A DNA stretch of 14,590 nt from Actinomyces sp. ICM47 (GTDB lineage Bacteria; Actinomycetota; Actinomycetes; Actinomycetales; Actinomycetaceae), in the NCBI RefSeq assembly GCF_000278725.1, contig NZ_ALCA01000059.1, forward strand, positions 1-14,590. The letters run 5' to 3'. Shown one piece after another: positions 6,945 to 14,508 of the stretch; positions within the stretch are counted from its first letter, which is position 1, and each line of letters begins with the position of its first letter. The translations under genes and the position numbers were made by a program. Under the pieces are notes generated by a model, which worked only from the letters and a program-made list of their open reading frames with translations, had not been told where the DNA came from and ran no database searches.

Positions 6945-6971
6945 GATGGTTCTCTTTTCTCGACGCGTTCG

Positions 6972-8291
6972 TCAGTTGATCGATGTTGCTCGGGCGGCGA
7001 GAGCGACGGCGTCCTCACCGTCGGCAATCGCGCGGCCCAGGGGCGCGTACTCGCTGATGCGCTCCGCCAGGGCCTCGGGGGTCAGGCGACCCGTGCGGCC
7101 CAGCAGGTGCAGGGAGGGGTCCACGGAGGACAGGGCCTCGTGCGCGACGAGCGCCCACGTGGCCTCGTTGAGGTCGGCGAATTCGGGGCGGCGCAGCTCC
7201 TCGCAGGTGAAGCACTGGCGGGGCTGGTTGATGTCCACTCCCGAAATCTCGAGCATGCCGTGGGCTGCCGCGAGCACGTGGATGCGCGCCAGCTGCTCGG
7301 GGGTGTTGCGCGGGGGCATGTAGGTGACGGCGCGCAGGCCGATGGACTCCATGTGCTCGAAGAGCTCATCGAGGAAGTCGTCCTCGAACTTCTCAGCCTT
7401 CTTGTCGCCCGTCGGCGAGGCGGACACGTCGCCCAGGTAGGCGTAGGTGGCGATTGCGCCAACCGAGTCGGCGAAAGCGACGACCTCGGCCGCGCTCGGC
7501 AGCTCGTCGGTCGGCTGGATGTAGATGCGATCCAGGTAGTTGGCTTTCAGGACGCCCAGCAGGTCGTACATGAGGTGCGGGTTATCGGCGTCGGACAGGA
7601 CGGCGGCCAGGGACGCGGGAATCTCGACGCCCATCTGCGCCAGGCCCTCGGTCAGCGCCGGGCCGCGTCCGAATCCGCGGATCAGGGCCGAGGCCATGGC
7701 AGCAAGCAGGTGACGCTCAGTAATTCCGCCGCCGTTTGCGTACTGCGAGATGCCGACCATATCGGCCTGCGGGTCGAAGGGCTCCAGACCCAGGTCGGTG
7801 AGGATCTGGTTGGCTCGCTCTGCCATGGCGAGCGTGCGCTCCAGGCGGGCAGCGCGCCCCGGAGCAAGCCACTCGGCGACCTTCTCGCGTGCCGGTGCGG
7901 GCACGCCCTGGACAGTCATGTAGGCCACGCCCACGGAATCGGGGTTGTTGAGCTTGCGCTGAGCTAGCGGCGTGCCCTCACCGAATCGGGCACGGATTTC
8001 GAAGCCCGTGACGGAACCCATGCCGAGGACGGACGTGGCCTCGCTCATTTCAGCCGCCGCGCCAATGGAGTCATGGTCCACCGAGCCGACGACGCGCAGG
8101 CCTGCCCGGCGCGCGAGCAGCGCGGCGTGCGTCGGCGTGTAGGGGCTGAAGGAGAAGCACGTGTGGATGTGGTTGTTCGACTCGGGCACCCAGCTCGGGA
8201 AGTGCTCGTCGGCTGCGACGACGCGCAGCGCCTCGATGCGCTGGGCCGGGGTGGCGGCCGGGTCGTTGGTGATGTCCATGGGTTCTGCCAT
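6972..8291 (-). CDS. PHP-domain metal-dependent hydrolase
   Basis: A 439-residue protein with Polymerase and Histidinol Phosphatase (PHP) signatures: NNHIHT (His41, His43), SVDHDS (Asp72, His73, Asp74), TGFEIRA (Glu98), GITERH (His194) and GVDIN (Asp353 to Asn355). PHP enzymes use a two- or three-metal centre to hydrolyse phosphate esters and, in some families, other bonds. Here the first ligand block begins with Asn-Asn rather than Asp-x-His, and the last is Asp-x-Asn rather than Asp-x-His, so the centre is not that of TrpH or HisK. Cys360 and Cys363 follow closely. It is longer than the ~280-residue TrpH type. The start is uncertain. ATG 8291 has only GAAGAG directly before it, and ATG 8279 is four codons later. 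Its place between a 2-oxoacid dehydrogenase complex and two polyol-type dehydrogenases suggests hydrolysis of a pathway intermediate. Confidence 0.8.
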   Translation of the reverse strand: MAEPMDITNDPAATPAQRIEALRVVAADEHFPSWVPESNNHIHTCFSFSPYTPTHAALLARRAGLRVVGSVDHDSIGAAAEMSEATSVLGMGSVTGFEIRARFGEGTPLAQRKLNNPDSVGVAYMTVQGVPAPAREKVAEWLAPGRAARLERTLAMAERANQILTDLGLEPFDPQADMVGISQYANGGGITERHLLAAMASALIRGFGRGPALTEGLAQMGVEIPASLAAVLSDADNPHLMYDLLGVLKANYLDRIYIQPTDELPSAAEVVAFADSVGAIATYAYLGDVSASPTGDKKAEKFEDDFLDELFEHMESIGLRAVTYMPPRNTPEQLARIHVLAAAHGMLEISGVDINQPRQCFTCEELRRPEFADLNEATWALVAHEALSSVDPSLHLLGRTGRLTPEALAERISEYAPLGRAIADGEDAVALAARATSIN

Positions 8292-8331
8292 CTCTTCGTT
8301 GGGTGGAGAAAAATGTGGAGAAAGGAAGGGG

Positions 8332-8377
8332 CGCGAGGCCGGGGCTCAGGTGAGGAGGAGGTTGCCCCGGCCTCGCG
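8332..8377 (-). terminator. 14-bp perfect hairpin after E1 gene (GAGGCCGGGG copy 5), likely partial terminator
   Basis: CGCGAGGCCGGGGC (8332-8345) pairs perfectly with GCCCCGGCCTCGCG (8364-8377) around an 18-base loop. On the minus strand it is followed by CCCCTTCCTTTCTCC, a pyrimidine tract short of a true T-run. It could lower transcription of the downstream PHP-SDR-MDR genes relative to the E2-E3-E1 genes. No clear promoter follows it before the PHP start. Confidence 0.6.
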
Positions 8378-8378
8378 T

Positions 8379-8441
8379 GGCTCGCGTCAGGGAATGCGAG
8401 CCTCGGACGGGGGCGGGCCGGAAAGGGGGAGCAGCCCGTCC
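8379..8441 (-). other. Two further hairpins between E1 and PHP genes
   Basis: GGCTCGC (8379-8385) pairs with GCGAGCC (8396-8402), and GGACGGG (8405-8411) pairs with CCCGTCC (8435-8441). With the 14-bp hairpin at 8332-8377 they fill the 160-base gap with three consecutive stem-loops. The gap is five or more times longer than those among the upstream genes of the operon. These may protect the 3' end of the E2-E3-E1 message or form a processing site. Confidence 0.4.
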
Positions 8442-8451
8442 CCAGTGCTTG

Positions 8452-10905
8452 TTAGAGGCCCTCGCGGTTCAGGCGAGCGATCTCAGCCTCGGTCGCGTGC
8501 TTCGTGGTGGGCACGTGGCCGGGCAGGGGCAGGATGCGCTCGTGAATCGCGTCGAGGATCCAGGAGACCTGCGGGAAGAAGAACGACTCCAGCTCGGGTC
8601 CGGGCGTGATGCCGTTGCGCGAGCCGACGACGGCGATCGGCGCGTCGAGCGCGTCGAAGGCGAGGGTCTGCACGTTGGCGGCAACCGTGTTGAGGAAGGA
8701 TCCACGCTCGACCGCGTCCGAGGTGAGGACGAGGCGACCGGTCTTCTTCACGGACGCGATGAGCTTGTCGTAGTTCAGGGGGGCGACGAAGCGCAGGTCG
8801 ATGACCTCAGCGCTCAGGCCGTACTTCTCAGCTAGGACGTCGGCGGCTTCGAGGGCCTTGTACACGGTCGCGCCGTAGGCAGCAATCGTGATGTCGGATC
8901 CCTCGCGGCGGATCGCCGGCTCGCCTTCTTCGGTCTCGTAGTAGCCCTCGGGCACGCCGCCAGGCTCGAAGTCCTCGCCCTTGTCGTAGAGCTTCTGGCT
9001 CTCCAGGAACACGACCGGATCGGTTCCGGCAAGCGCCAGGTTGAGCATGCCCTTCGCGTCGGTCGGGGTGGTCGGGAAGTAGACCTTCAGGCCCGGGATG
9101 TGGGCGACGAGTGCACTCCAGTCCTGGGAGTGCTGCGCGCCGTACTTGGCACCCACGGACACGCGCAGGACGAGGGGCATCTTGAGCAGGCCGGCGCTCA
9201 TCGACTGCCACTTGGCCATCTGGTTGAAGACTTCGTCGCCGGCGCGGCCCAGGAAGTCGCAGTACATGAGTTCAACGACCGCGCGGCCACCGGCCATCGC
9301 GTAGCCGACGCCGGCACCCACAATCGAGGCCTCGGCGATGGGCGAGTTGAAGAGGCGACGGTACGGCAGGGCCTCGGTCAGGCCACGGTAGACGGCGAAG
9401 GCACCGCCCCAGTCGCGGTTTTCCTCGCCCCATGCGGCCATCGTCGGGTCGGTCTTGAAGCGGTGCAGCATCGCCTCGAAGAGACCGTCACGGAACTGGT
9501 ACATGCGCATCTTGGAGACAGGCTTGCCGTTCTCATCGACGGAAGAACGCACCTTCTTGGCCAGTGCCTTGACGCGCGGGTTGTCCTCAAGGTCGATCTC
9601 GGGGGTCGCGTCGTCAAAGGCTTCGACCTTCTCGTTGGAGAACATGACGGTGTCGATGTAGCCGTCCGCGACGCGCGGGGTGGCGTCGTCGTCGATGGCC
9701 AGTTCGAGGACCTTGACCAGCTTGTCGGTCAGCGAGGCCGCGTAACCGTCGATCTCGTCCTGCGTGGTCAGGCCGTTCGAGATGAGCAGGTTCGAGTATT
9801 CCTTGATGCAGTCAACCTGCTCCCACAGCTCGACCTCTTCCTTCGTGCGGTAGGAGGAAGCGTCCGACGGCGAGTGGCCGGAGAAGCGGTAGGTGATGGT
9901 GTCCATGAGGACGGGGCCGCGGCCCTCCTCGAGGATCTTCTTCTTGCGGGTGGTCGCGTCCGCAACGGCCAGCGGATTGAGGCCGTCAACGCGCTCGGCG
10001 TGCATGGCCTCGGGGTTGAGGGCCGCGCCCACGCGGGCAAGGATCTCATATCCCATGGTCTCGCCGAAGGTCTGACCACCCATGCCGTAGAAGTTGTTGA
10101 AGAAGTTGAACAGGATCGGCGGGTTGCCACCGTCCTCCTCGCGCCACAGGGAGCGGAACTGATCCATCGACGCGAAGTTCAGAGCCTCCCACACGGGACC
10201 ACAGGCCAGGGCGGCGTCACCGACGTTGGAGACGACGATACCGGGCTTGCGGTTGATGCGCTTGAACAGGGCCGCGCCGTTCGCAATCGGGGCGGAGCCG
10301 CCGACGATCGCGTTATTCGGGTAGGAACCGAAGGGCAGGAAGAAGGTGTGCATCGAGCCGCCCAGGCCGCGGTTGAAGCCGGACTTGCGGGCGAAGATCT
10401 CCGCGAGGGCACCGAAGAGGATGAAGTTCTCGGTGAGGTCCTTCGTGTCCTTGTAGCCGATCTTTTCGGCGTAGGACAGGGTCTCGCCGCCGAGGAAGCC
10501 CTTCATGATGCCCTCAAGCTGGCCCTCGTCCATCTGGTGCATGGCCGAGTAGCACTTGGCGAGAATCTCACCGTGCGAGCGGTGGGAGCCGAAGATGAAG
10601 TCCTCAGGCGACAGAACGAAGCTTTGACCGACGTAGGCGCTCTCCTGGCCAATGCCGAGGTGGGCGGGGCCGCGGTGGTTGTACTCGATGCCCTGCCAGG
10701 CGCCGGTCTTCTTGATGGAGTCGAGCATCGACTCGAAGGTGCGCACGACGATCATGTCGTGGAGCATCTGGACCATGCCTTTTTCGCCGTAGCGGGCGAG
10801 TTCGGTCTCACGGTCGAAGGTGTACTGGTTGACGGGGACCTCGGGGAACTTCACGTATCCCGGGCGACGCACCTCATTGGGGTCGATGATAAGAGACTGA
10901 GTCAT
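8452..10905 (-). CDS. Fused E1 alpha-beta subunit of a 2-oxoacid dehydrogenase complex (thiamine diphosphate)
   Basis: An 817-residue fusion of the E1 alpha (about 40-400) and E1 beta (about 465-800) chains of branched-chain or acetoin-type 2-oxoacid dehydrogenases, which decarboxylate a 2-oxoacid and pass the acyl group to lipoyl-E2. Alpha features are GSHRSHGE (107-113), GGSMH (182-186), the thiamine motif GD (229-230) with NN (270-271), and RFSGHSPSD (340-348). Beta features are NSPIAEA with catalytic Glu525, QHSQ with His592, [17 protein letters not shown] and VVFLE. Unusual points are GDA in place of GDG, about ten extra residues between GD and NN, and an insertion of roughly 35-40 residues before GGSMH. 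It is not the AceE type usual for actinobacterial pyruvate dehydrogenase. The neighbours E3 and E2 supply the rest of the complex. ATG 10905 has AAGGAAGAG just upstream. The 2-oxoacid substrate cannot be deduced. Confidence 0.92.
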   Translation of the reverse strand: MTQSLIIDPNEVRRPGYVKFPEVPVNQYTFDRETELARYGEKGMVQMLHDMIVVRTFESMLDSIKKTGAWQGIEYNHRGPAHLGIGQESAYVGQSFVLSPEDFIFGSHRSHGEILAKCYSAMHQMDEGQLEGIMKGFLGGETLSYAEKIGYKDTKDLTENFILFGALAEIFARKSGFNRGLGGSMHTFFLPFGSYPNNAIVGGSAPIANGAALFKRINRKPGIVVSNVGDAALACGPVWEALNFASMDQFRSLWREEDGGNPPILFNFFNNFYGMGGQTFGETMGYEILARVGAALNPEAMHAERVDGLNPLAVADATTRKKKILEEGRGPVLMDTITYRFSGHSPSDASSYRTKEEVELWEQVDCIKEYSNLLISNGLTTQDEIDGYAASLTDKLVKVLELAIDDDATPRVADGYIDTVMFSNEKVEAFDDATPEIDLEDNPRVKALAKKVRSSVDENGKPVSKMRMYQFRDGLFEAMLHRFKTDPTMAAWGEENRDWGGAFAVYRGLTEALPYRRLFNSPIAEASIVGAGVGYAMAGGRAVVELMYCDFLGRAGDEVFNQMAKWQSMSAGLLKMPLVLRVSVGAKYGAQHSQDWSALVAHIPGLKVYFPTTPTDAKGMLNLALAGTDPVVFLESQKLYDKGEDFEPGGVPEGYYETEEGEPAIRREGSDITIAAYGATVYKALEAADVLAEKYGLSAEVIDLRFVAPLNYDKLIASVKKTGRLVLTSDAVERGSFLNTVAANVQTLAFDALDAPIAVVGSRNGITPGPELESFFFPQVSWILDAIHERILPLPGHVPTTKHATEAEIARLNREGL

Positions 10906-10935
10906 TGTTCTACTCTTCCTTGATGTAGTTATTCG

Positions 10936-12303
10936 TTAGAGCTTGACGGCCCACGCGGCTTCGCGGATGACCTCGGAAACAGTGGGGTGCGGGAAGACGA
11001 CCTGGCGCAGGTCCTCGACGGTCAGTTCCATCTCGAGGACGGCCTGCGCGCCCCAGATCATCTCGGCGGCGTACGCGCCCAGCACGTGGATGCCCAGCAC
11101 CTGGTGGGTCGTGGGGTCCACCAGGATCTTCGCCTCACCGGGTGCCTTAAAACCGTTCTCGGCGATGAAGCGGCCCGACATGAGGGCGGGAACCTTGGCG
11201 ACGAGGACCTCACGGCCCTCTCGCTGAGCGGCGGACTCGGTCAGACCGACGCCCGCGGCCTCGGGGATCGAGAAGACGGCCCACGGGACGGTGTGCCAGC
11301 GCATGACCTCGCCGCGCTTCTTCGCGGTCGGATCGAGGATGTTCGCCGAGGCGATCTCCGCCATACGGTAGGCGGCGTGCGCCAGGAGGGAGCGTCCGGT
11401 GACGTCGCCGATAGCCCACACGTTGGGCAAATTGGTGCGCATCGTATCGTCGACGACGATGCCGCGGTTGATCTCGAGGCCAGCCTCCTGCGCGCCCCAG
11501 CCCGCCGTCGCGGGACGGCGGCCAACGGCCATGAGGACAACGTCGGCCTCGACACTCAACTTGTTCTCGCCCTTTGAGTAGTGGACGGTGCCTCCGTCAA
11601 GGGACTCGACGCGGCAGCCCAGCTCGAAGGTCACGTCCTTCATGGCGGCGCGGGCCTTGGCGGCCAGGTCGTCGTCCATGAACGGCAGGATCTCGGGGGC
11701 CATCTCGATGACGGTCACCTGCGAACCCAGGGTGGAGTACAGGGAGGCGAACTCGACACCGATGACGCCGCCGCCGATGATCGCGAGGCGGGAGGGGACC
11801 TCGGGCAGGGACAGGATGCCCGTGGAGTCCACCAGCGCCGGATTGTCCTGGGTGCCGGGAAGCGGCGGCATGGCCGGCACGGAACCCGTGGCGATGATGA
11901 CGTGGTCCGAGGTGTAGGTCGTGCCCTCGACGGTCACGCGACCGGGGGCGTCGAGGTGGCCTCGTCCGTTGATGACGGTGACGCCCGCCTTACGCTCGGT
12001 GGCTGCAACGCCCGCGACGAGGCCCTTAACGACCTGATCTTTCCAGGCCTGCATCTTTGTCCAGTTGACGGCAACGCCGCTGGCGTCCACGCCGAACTGG
12101 CTGGCTTCCTTGGCGTGCAGGTAGTTCTTCGCGCCGTTGAGCAGGGTCTTGGTGGGAATGCAGCCCACGTTCAGGCAGGTGCCGCCCAGGTACTGTTCCT
12201 CGACGAGGGCGACCTTCTTGCCCGCGTGCCCGAGGCGCTCGGCGGCCAGGTAGCCGCCGGGGCCCGCGCCGAGGACGATGACGTCAAAATGCGTGTCACT
12301 CAT
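10936..12303 (-). CDS. lpdA: Dihydrolipoyl dehydrogenase (E3)
   Basis: A 455-residue flavoprotein that reoxidises dihydrolipoyl-E2 and reduces NAD+. The FAD site is GAGPGG (12-17), the redox-active disulfide is Cys43 and Cys48 within GGTCLNVGCIPTK, the NAD site is GGGVIG (177-182), and the C-terminal catalytic pair is His439 and Glu444 in HPTVSE. Length and order of domains are standard, with no N-terminal lipoyl domain. All catalytic residues are present, so it should be active. The start at 12303 has AGGAAAGAG upstream, overlapping the end of the E2 gene, which is 16 bases away. This spacing shows co-transcription with E2 and, after a 30-base gap, E1. It probably serves this complex, though E3 proteins can be shared between complexes. 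Confidence 0.96.
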   Translation of the reverse strand: MSDTHFDVIVLGAGPGGYLAAERLGHAGKKVALVEEQYLGGTCLNVGCIPTKTLLNGAKNYLHAKEASQFGVDASGVAVNWTKMQAWKDQVVKGLVAGVAATERKAGVTVINGRGHLDAPGRVTVEGTTYTSDHVIIATGSVPAMPPLPGTQDNPALVDSTGILSLPEVPSRLAIIGGGVIGVEFASLYSTLGSQVTVIEMAPEILPFMDDDLAAKARAAMKDVTFELGCRVESLDGGTVHYSKGENKLSVEADVVLMAVGRRPATAGWGAQEAGLEINRGIVVDDTMRTNLPNVWAIGDVTGRSLLAHAAYRMAEIASANILDPTAKKRGEVMRWHTVPWAVFSIPEAAGVGLTESAAQREGREVLVAKVPALMSGRFIAENGFKAPGEAKILVDPTTHQVLGIHVLGAYAAEMIWGAQAVLEMELTVEDLRQVVFPHPTVSEVIREAAWAVKL

Positions 12304-12319
12304 GAGTATTTCTCTTTCC

Positions 12320-13660
12320 TCAGGCCAGGACCGTCACGTCGATGTTGTCGATGGCGGCGACCAGGTCGCGCAGGAACCGGGCGCCGTCCGCACCGTCGAT
12401 GACCTGGTGGTCGATCGTCAGCGACAGGTTGAGGCGCTGCTCCACGCCGATCGTGCCGTCGGCTGCCACGACCGGGCGCGGGGTGATTGCGCCGACACCC
12501 AGGATGGCTGTCTGGGGCAGGTTGATGACGGGGGTGAAGGTCTCGATACCGAAGGAGCCGATGTTGGAGACCGTGAAGGTGCCGCCGCTCAGGAAGTCGG
12601 GGGCGATGGTGCCGTCGATGGCACCGCCGGCCAGGCGCTTGGCTTCGTCGGAGAACGCCTTGAGGCCCAGGGCCTGCGCGGAGCGGATGACGGGGACGAG
12701 GAGGCCGCGCGGGGTGTCGCATGCGAAGCCGAGGTGGACCTGCTCGAACTGGGTGAGTACACCGTCCTCAAGGTGGGCGTTGAACACGGGGTACTTGGGC
12801 AGGGTGCGCGACACGGCGAAGCAGACCAGGTCGTTGAGCGTGATCTTGCCCAGGCCCAGAGCCGGGTCGGCGTTCTTGACCTTCTTGCGCATCGCGAGGA
12901 TGCCGGCGGCGTTCGCGGTGGTGTTGAGGGTCAGCTGCGCGGTGGTCGTCAGGGACTCCATCATGCGCTTGGCGACGACCTTGCGCACACCCTTGAGCGG
13001 GGCGGAGGTCGAGGCACCGGGGTAATCGGCACCCGCAGGGGCGGAGGCAACGGGGCACGAGGCCGGGGCGGCCTCGGGCGTTCGGCCGGCGTCGGCAACG
13101 CTCACGCGGCCACCAATGCCGGTGCCTTCGGTGGCCTGGACACCGGCGGCGCGCGCGGCGGAGGTCAGGACGGGACCTGCAGCGATCGCGGCGGCGACGT
13201 CACGCTCGATGACGCGACCGTGGGGGCCGGAACCCTCGGTAATGGTCGAGGCATCCAGGCCCGCCGAGGCGGCCAGGGCGCGGGCACGTGGGGAGACCGC
13301 GCCGGTGGCTCGCTCGGTGGCAAAGGCGGGGGCAGCCTGCTCGGGTGCGGTGGTTGCCTTGTCGGGTGCATCCTCGACGGGTGCGGCGTCACCGCCGGGC
13401 ACGAGGCCGGAGATGTCTTCTCCGGGTTCACCGACGATGATGAGCGGATCCTTGACGGGGACCTCGTCGCCTTCCTCCCACAGGAGCTTCAGGACGGTGC
13501 CCTCGGCGGTGGAGGGGACCTCCATCGTCGACTTGTCCGTCTCGATGGACGCGAGGGTCTGGTCGACGGCGACGCTGTCGCCTTCGGCGATCATCCACTC
13601 GACGATGATGCATGACTCAACAGAGTTGCCCAGCTGGGGCATCACCACGATGGTGGCCAT
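12320..13660 (-). CDS. Dihydrolipoamide acyltransferase (E2) of a 2-oxoacid dehydrogenase complex
   Basis: A 446-residue E2 that takes the acyl group from E1 onto its swinging lipoyl arm and transfers it to coenzyme A. Residues 1-76 are one lipoyl domain, with the lipoylated Lys43 in ETDKSTMEVPS. An Ala/Pro/Glu-rich linker follows. An E3-binding (peripheral subunit) domain spans about 121-157 (SPRARALAASAGLDAS to GPHGRVIERDV). A second, shortened copy is visible at about 165-191 (TSAARAAG to TGIGGRVSVAD). The catalytic acyltransferase domain runs from about 220 to the end, with His418 and Asp422 in DHQVIDGA. ATG 13660 has a full AGGAGG 6 bases upstream. This site overlaps the stop codon of the repressor gene (TAGGAGG), so the two are likely translationally coupled. 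The acyl specificity is unknown. Confidence 0.93.
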   Translation of the reverse strand: MATIVVMPQLGNSVESCIIVEWMIAEGDSVAVDQTLASIETDKSTMEVPSTAEGTVLKLLWEEGDEVPVKDPLIIVGEPGEDISGLVPGGDAAPVEDAPDKATTAPEQAAPAFATERATGAVSPRARALAASAGLDASTITEGSGPHGRVIERDVAAAIAAGPVLTSAARAAGVQATEGTGIGGRVSVADAGRTPEAAPASCPVASAPAGADYPGASTSAPLKGVRKVVAKRMMESLTTTAQLTLNTTANAAGILAMRKKVKNADPALGLGKITLNDLVCFAVSRTLPKYPVFNAHLEDGVLTQFEQVHLGFACDTPRGLLVPVIRSAQALGLKAFSDEAKRLAGGAIDGTIAPDFLSGGTFTVSNIGSFGIETFTPVINLPQTAILGVGAITPRPVVAADGTIGVEQRLNLSLTIDHQVIDGADGARFLRDLVAAIDNIDVTVLA

Positions 13661-13670
13661 GTAATTCCTC

Positions 13671-14420
13671 CTAGACGATGCGCAGCTTCGTGCGCTCGGC
13701 CAATTCCTTGATGGATTCTTCGGGGATCTCATCGTCGGTGATGATTCCGGTGACCTGGTCGATCCCCATGAAGGTGACGAAGCCGGCTTCCCCGTACTTG
13801 GAGGAATCTGCGAGCAGCCACGTCTCTTGTGCGCGTGTGCGCATGATGGAACCAACCTGCCCACCCTCAACGAGTTGGGTGGTCAGGCCGCGATCAACGC
13901 TGAAGCCGTCCGTTCCGAGGAACGCAACGCGCGCGTTGAAGTCATTGATAGCGCGCTCGGCGACCGGCCCCACGAGGGACTCGGACTCGGCGCGGAAGTG
14001 CCCGCCCGTCAGTGTGATGTTCAGGTTCGGGTTGGATCGGGCGTTTGCGAAAACAAGGACGGAGTTGGTCAGAACCTGAACTCCGCGCTTGCCGGTGAGG
14101 TACTTGACGATGAGGGCGCAGGTGGTGCCGGCCTCGATCATGATCCGGTCGTCGTCGTAGATCATGTCCGCGGCGGCCCGGGCGATGCGCTCCTTCTGAT
14201 CGACGCGATCATTCTGGCGCAGGTGGATGTTGCGGAAGGTGGTGGGGCGTGCCCCTCCGTGGGTGCGCACGAGGTAACCCTGCTCATCGAGGACCTTCAG
14301 CGAGGCACGCACGGTGACGGGCGAAACCCCCAGGTCGGAGGCGAGCTGGGCGACACTCACCTCACCCTCGCGGGCGAGGCGATCCAGGATGTAGTTCGTG
14401 CGTTCTTCTGCACGTCCCAT
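13671..14420 (-). CDS. DeoR/GlpR-family transcriptional repressor
   Basis: A 249-residue regulator, first gene of the leftward operon. Residues 1-57 are the winged helix-turn-helix (RTNYILDRLAREGEV, VAQLASDLGVSPVTVRASL, then RTHGGA). The rest is the DeoR sensor domain, with EAGTTCALIVKYL, VLTNS, LTGGHFRAESESLVGP, FLGTDGFS, DSSKYG and IITDDE. This domain, related to ribose-5-phosphate isomerase, senses sugar phosphates. A phosphorylated sugar or polyol intermediate is therefore the expected inducer. ATG 14420 is preferred to the TTG at 14435, because GAGG lies 7 bases upstream and the protein begins MGRAEERTNYIL like its relatives. Matching operator half-sites surround its own promoter, so it likely represses itself and the six genes that follow. 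Confidence 0.93.
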   Translation of the reverse strand: MGRAEERTNYILDRLAREGEVSVAQLASDLGVSPVTVRASLKVLDEQGYLVRTHGGARPTTFRNIHLRQNDRVDQKERIARAAADMIYDDDRIMIEAGTTCALIVKYLTGKRGVQVLTNSVLVFANARSNPNLNITLTGGHFRAESESLVGPVAERAINDFNARVAFLGTDGFSVDRGLTTQLVEGGQVGSIMRTRAQETWLLADSSKYGEAGFVTFMGIDQVTGIITDDEIPEESIKELAERTKLRIV

Positions 14421-14459
14421 GTCTTCACCTCTCAATGCATTCGCGACAACCTTCTGCCG

Positions 14460-14508
14460 CTTTCACTTTCGTTAAGGACAGAATAGTCATTTAAACGAAA
14501 GCATGCAA
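14460..14508 (-). promoter_or_regulatory. Operon promoter overlapped by DeoR-type operator
   Basis: Reading leftward, TTGCAT (-35, 14503-14508) is followed after exactly 17 bp by TATTCT (-10, 14480-14485), with the start of transcription expected near 14473. Half-sites CTTTCGTT (14466-14473) and AACGAAAG (14494-14501) are perfect inverted copies. One lies between the boxes and one at the transcription start. A third, partial CTTTCA (14460-14465) lies directly beside the first, giving a tandem CTTTC pair. TTTCGTT-type repeats are typical DeoR-family operators. The leader to the ATG is about 50 bases. Confidence 0.75.

Noticed and set aside
5919..7967. A 682-residue open frame on the plus strand
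   Set aside because: It lies opposite the SDR and PHP genes, which have clear motifs and ribosome binding sites. Its composition is typical of the antisense frame of GC-rich genes.
9100..10923. A 607-residue open frame on the plus strand
   Set aside because: It is antisense to the E1 gene, whose catalytic motifs are intact throughout. No ribosome binding site or recognisable domain.
13058..13080. Hairpin in the E2 gene built on the CGAGGCCGGGG word
   Set aside because: It lies inside the Ala/Pro-rich linker coding region, where GC-rich codons readily give inverted repeats. Counted only as an occurrence of the word, not as a terminator.
12278..13615. A 445-residue Gly/Asp-rich open frame on the plus strand
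   Set aside because: It mirrors the E2 gene. The low-complexity look comes from the Ala/Pro linker read in reverse.
14421..14435. TTG start adding five residues to the DeoR protein
   Set aside because: No ribosome binding site at a proper distance. ATG 14420 has one and matches the family start.
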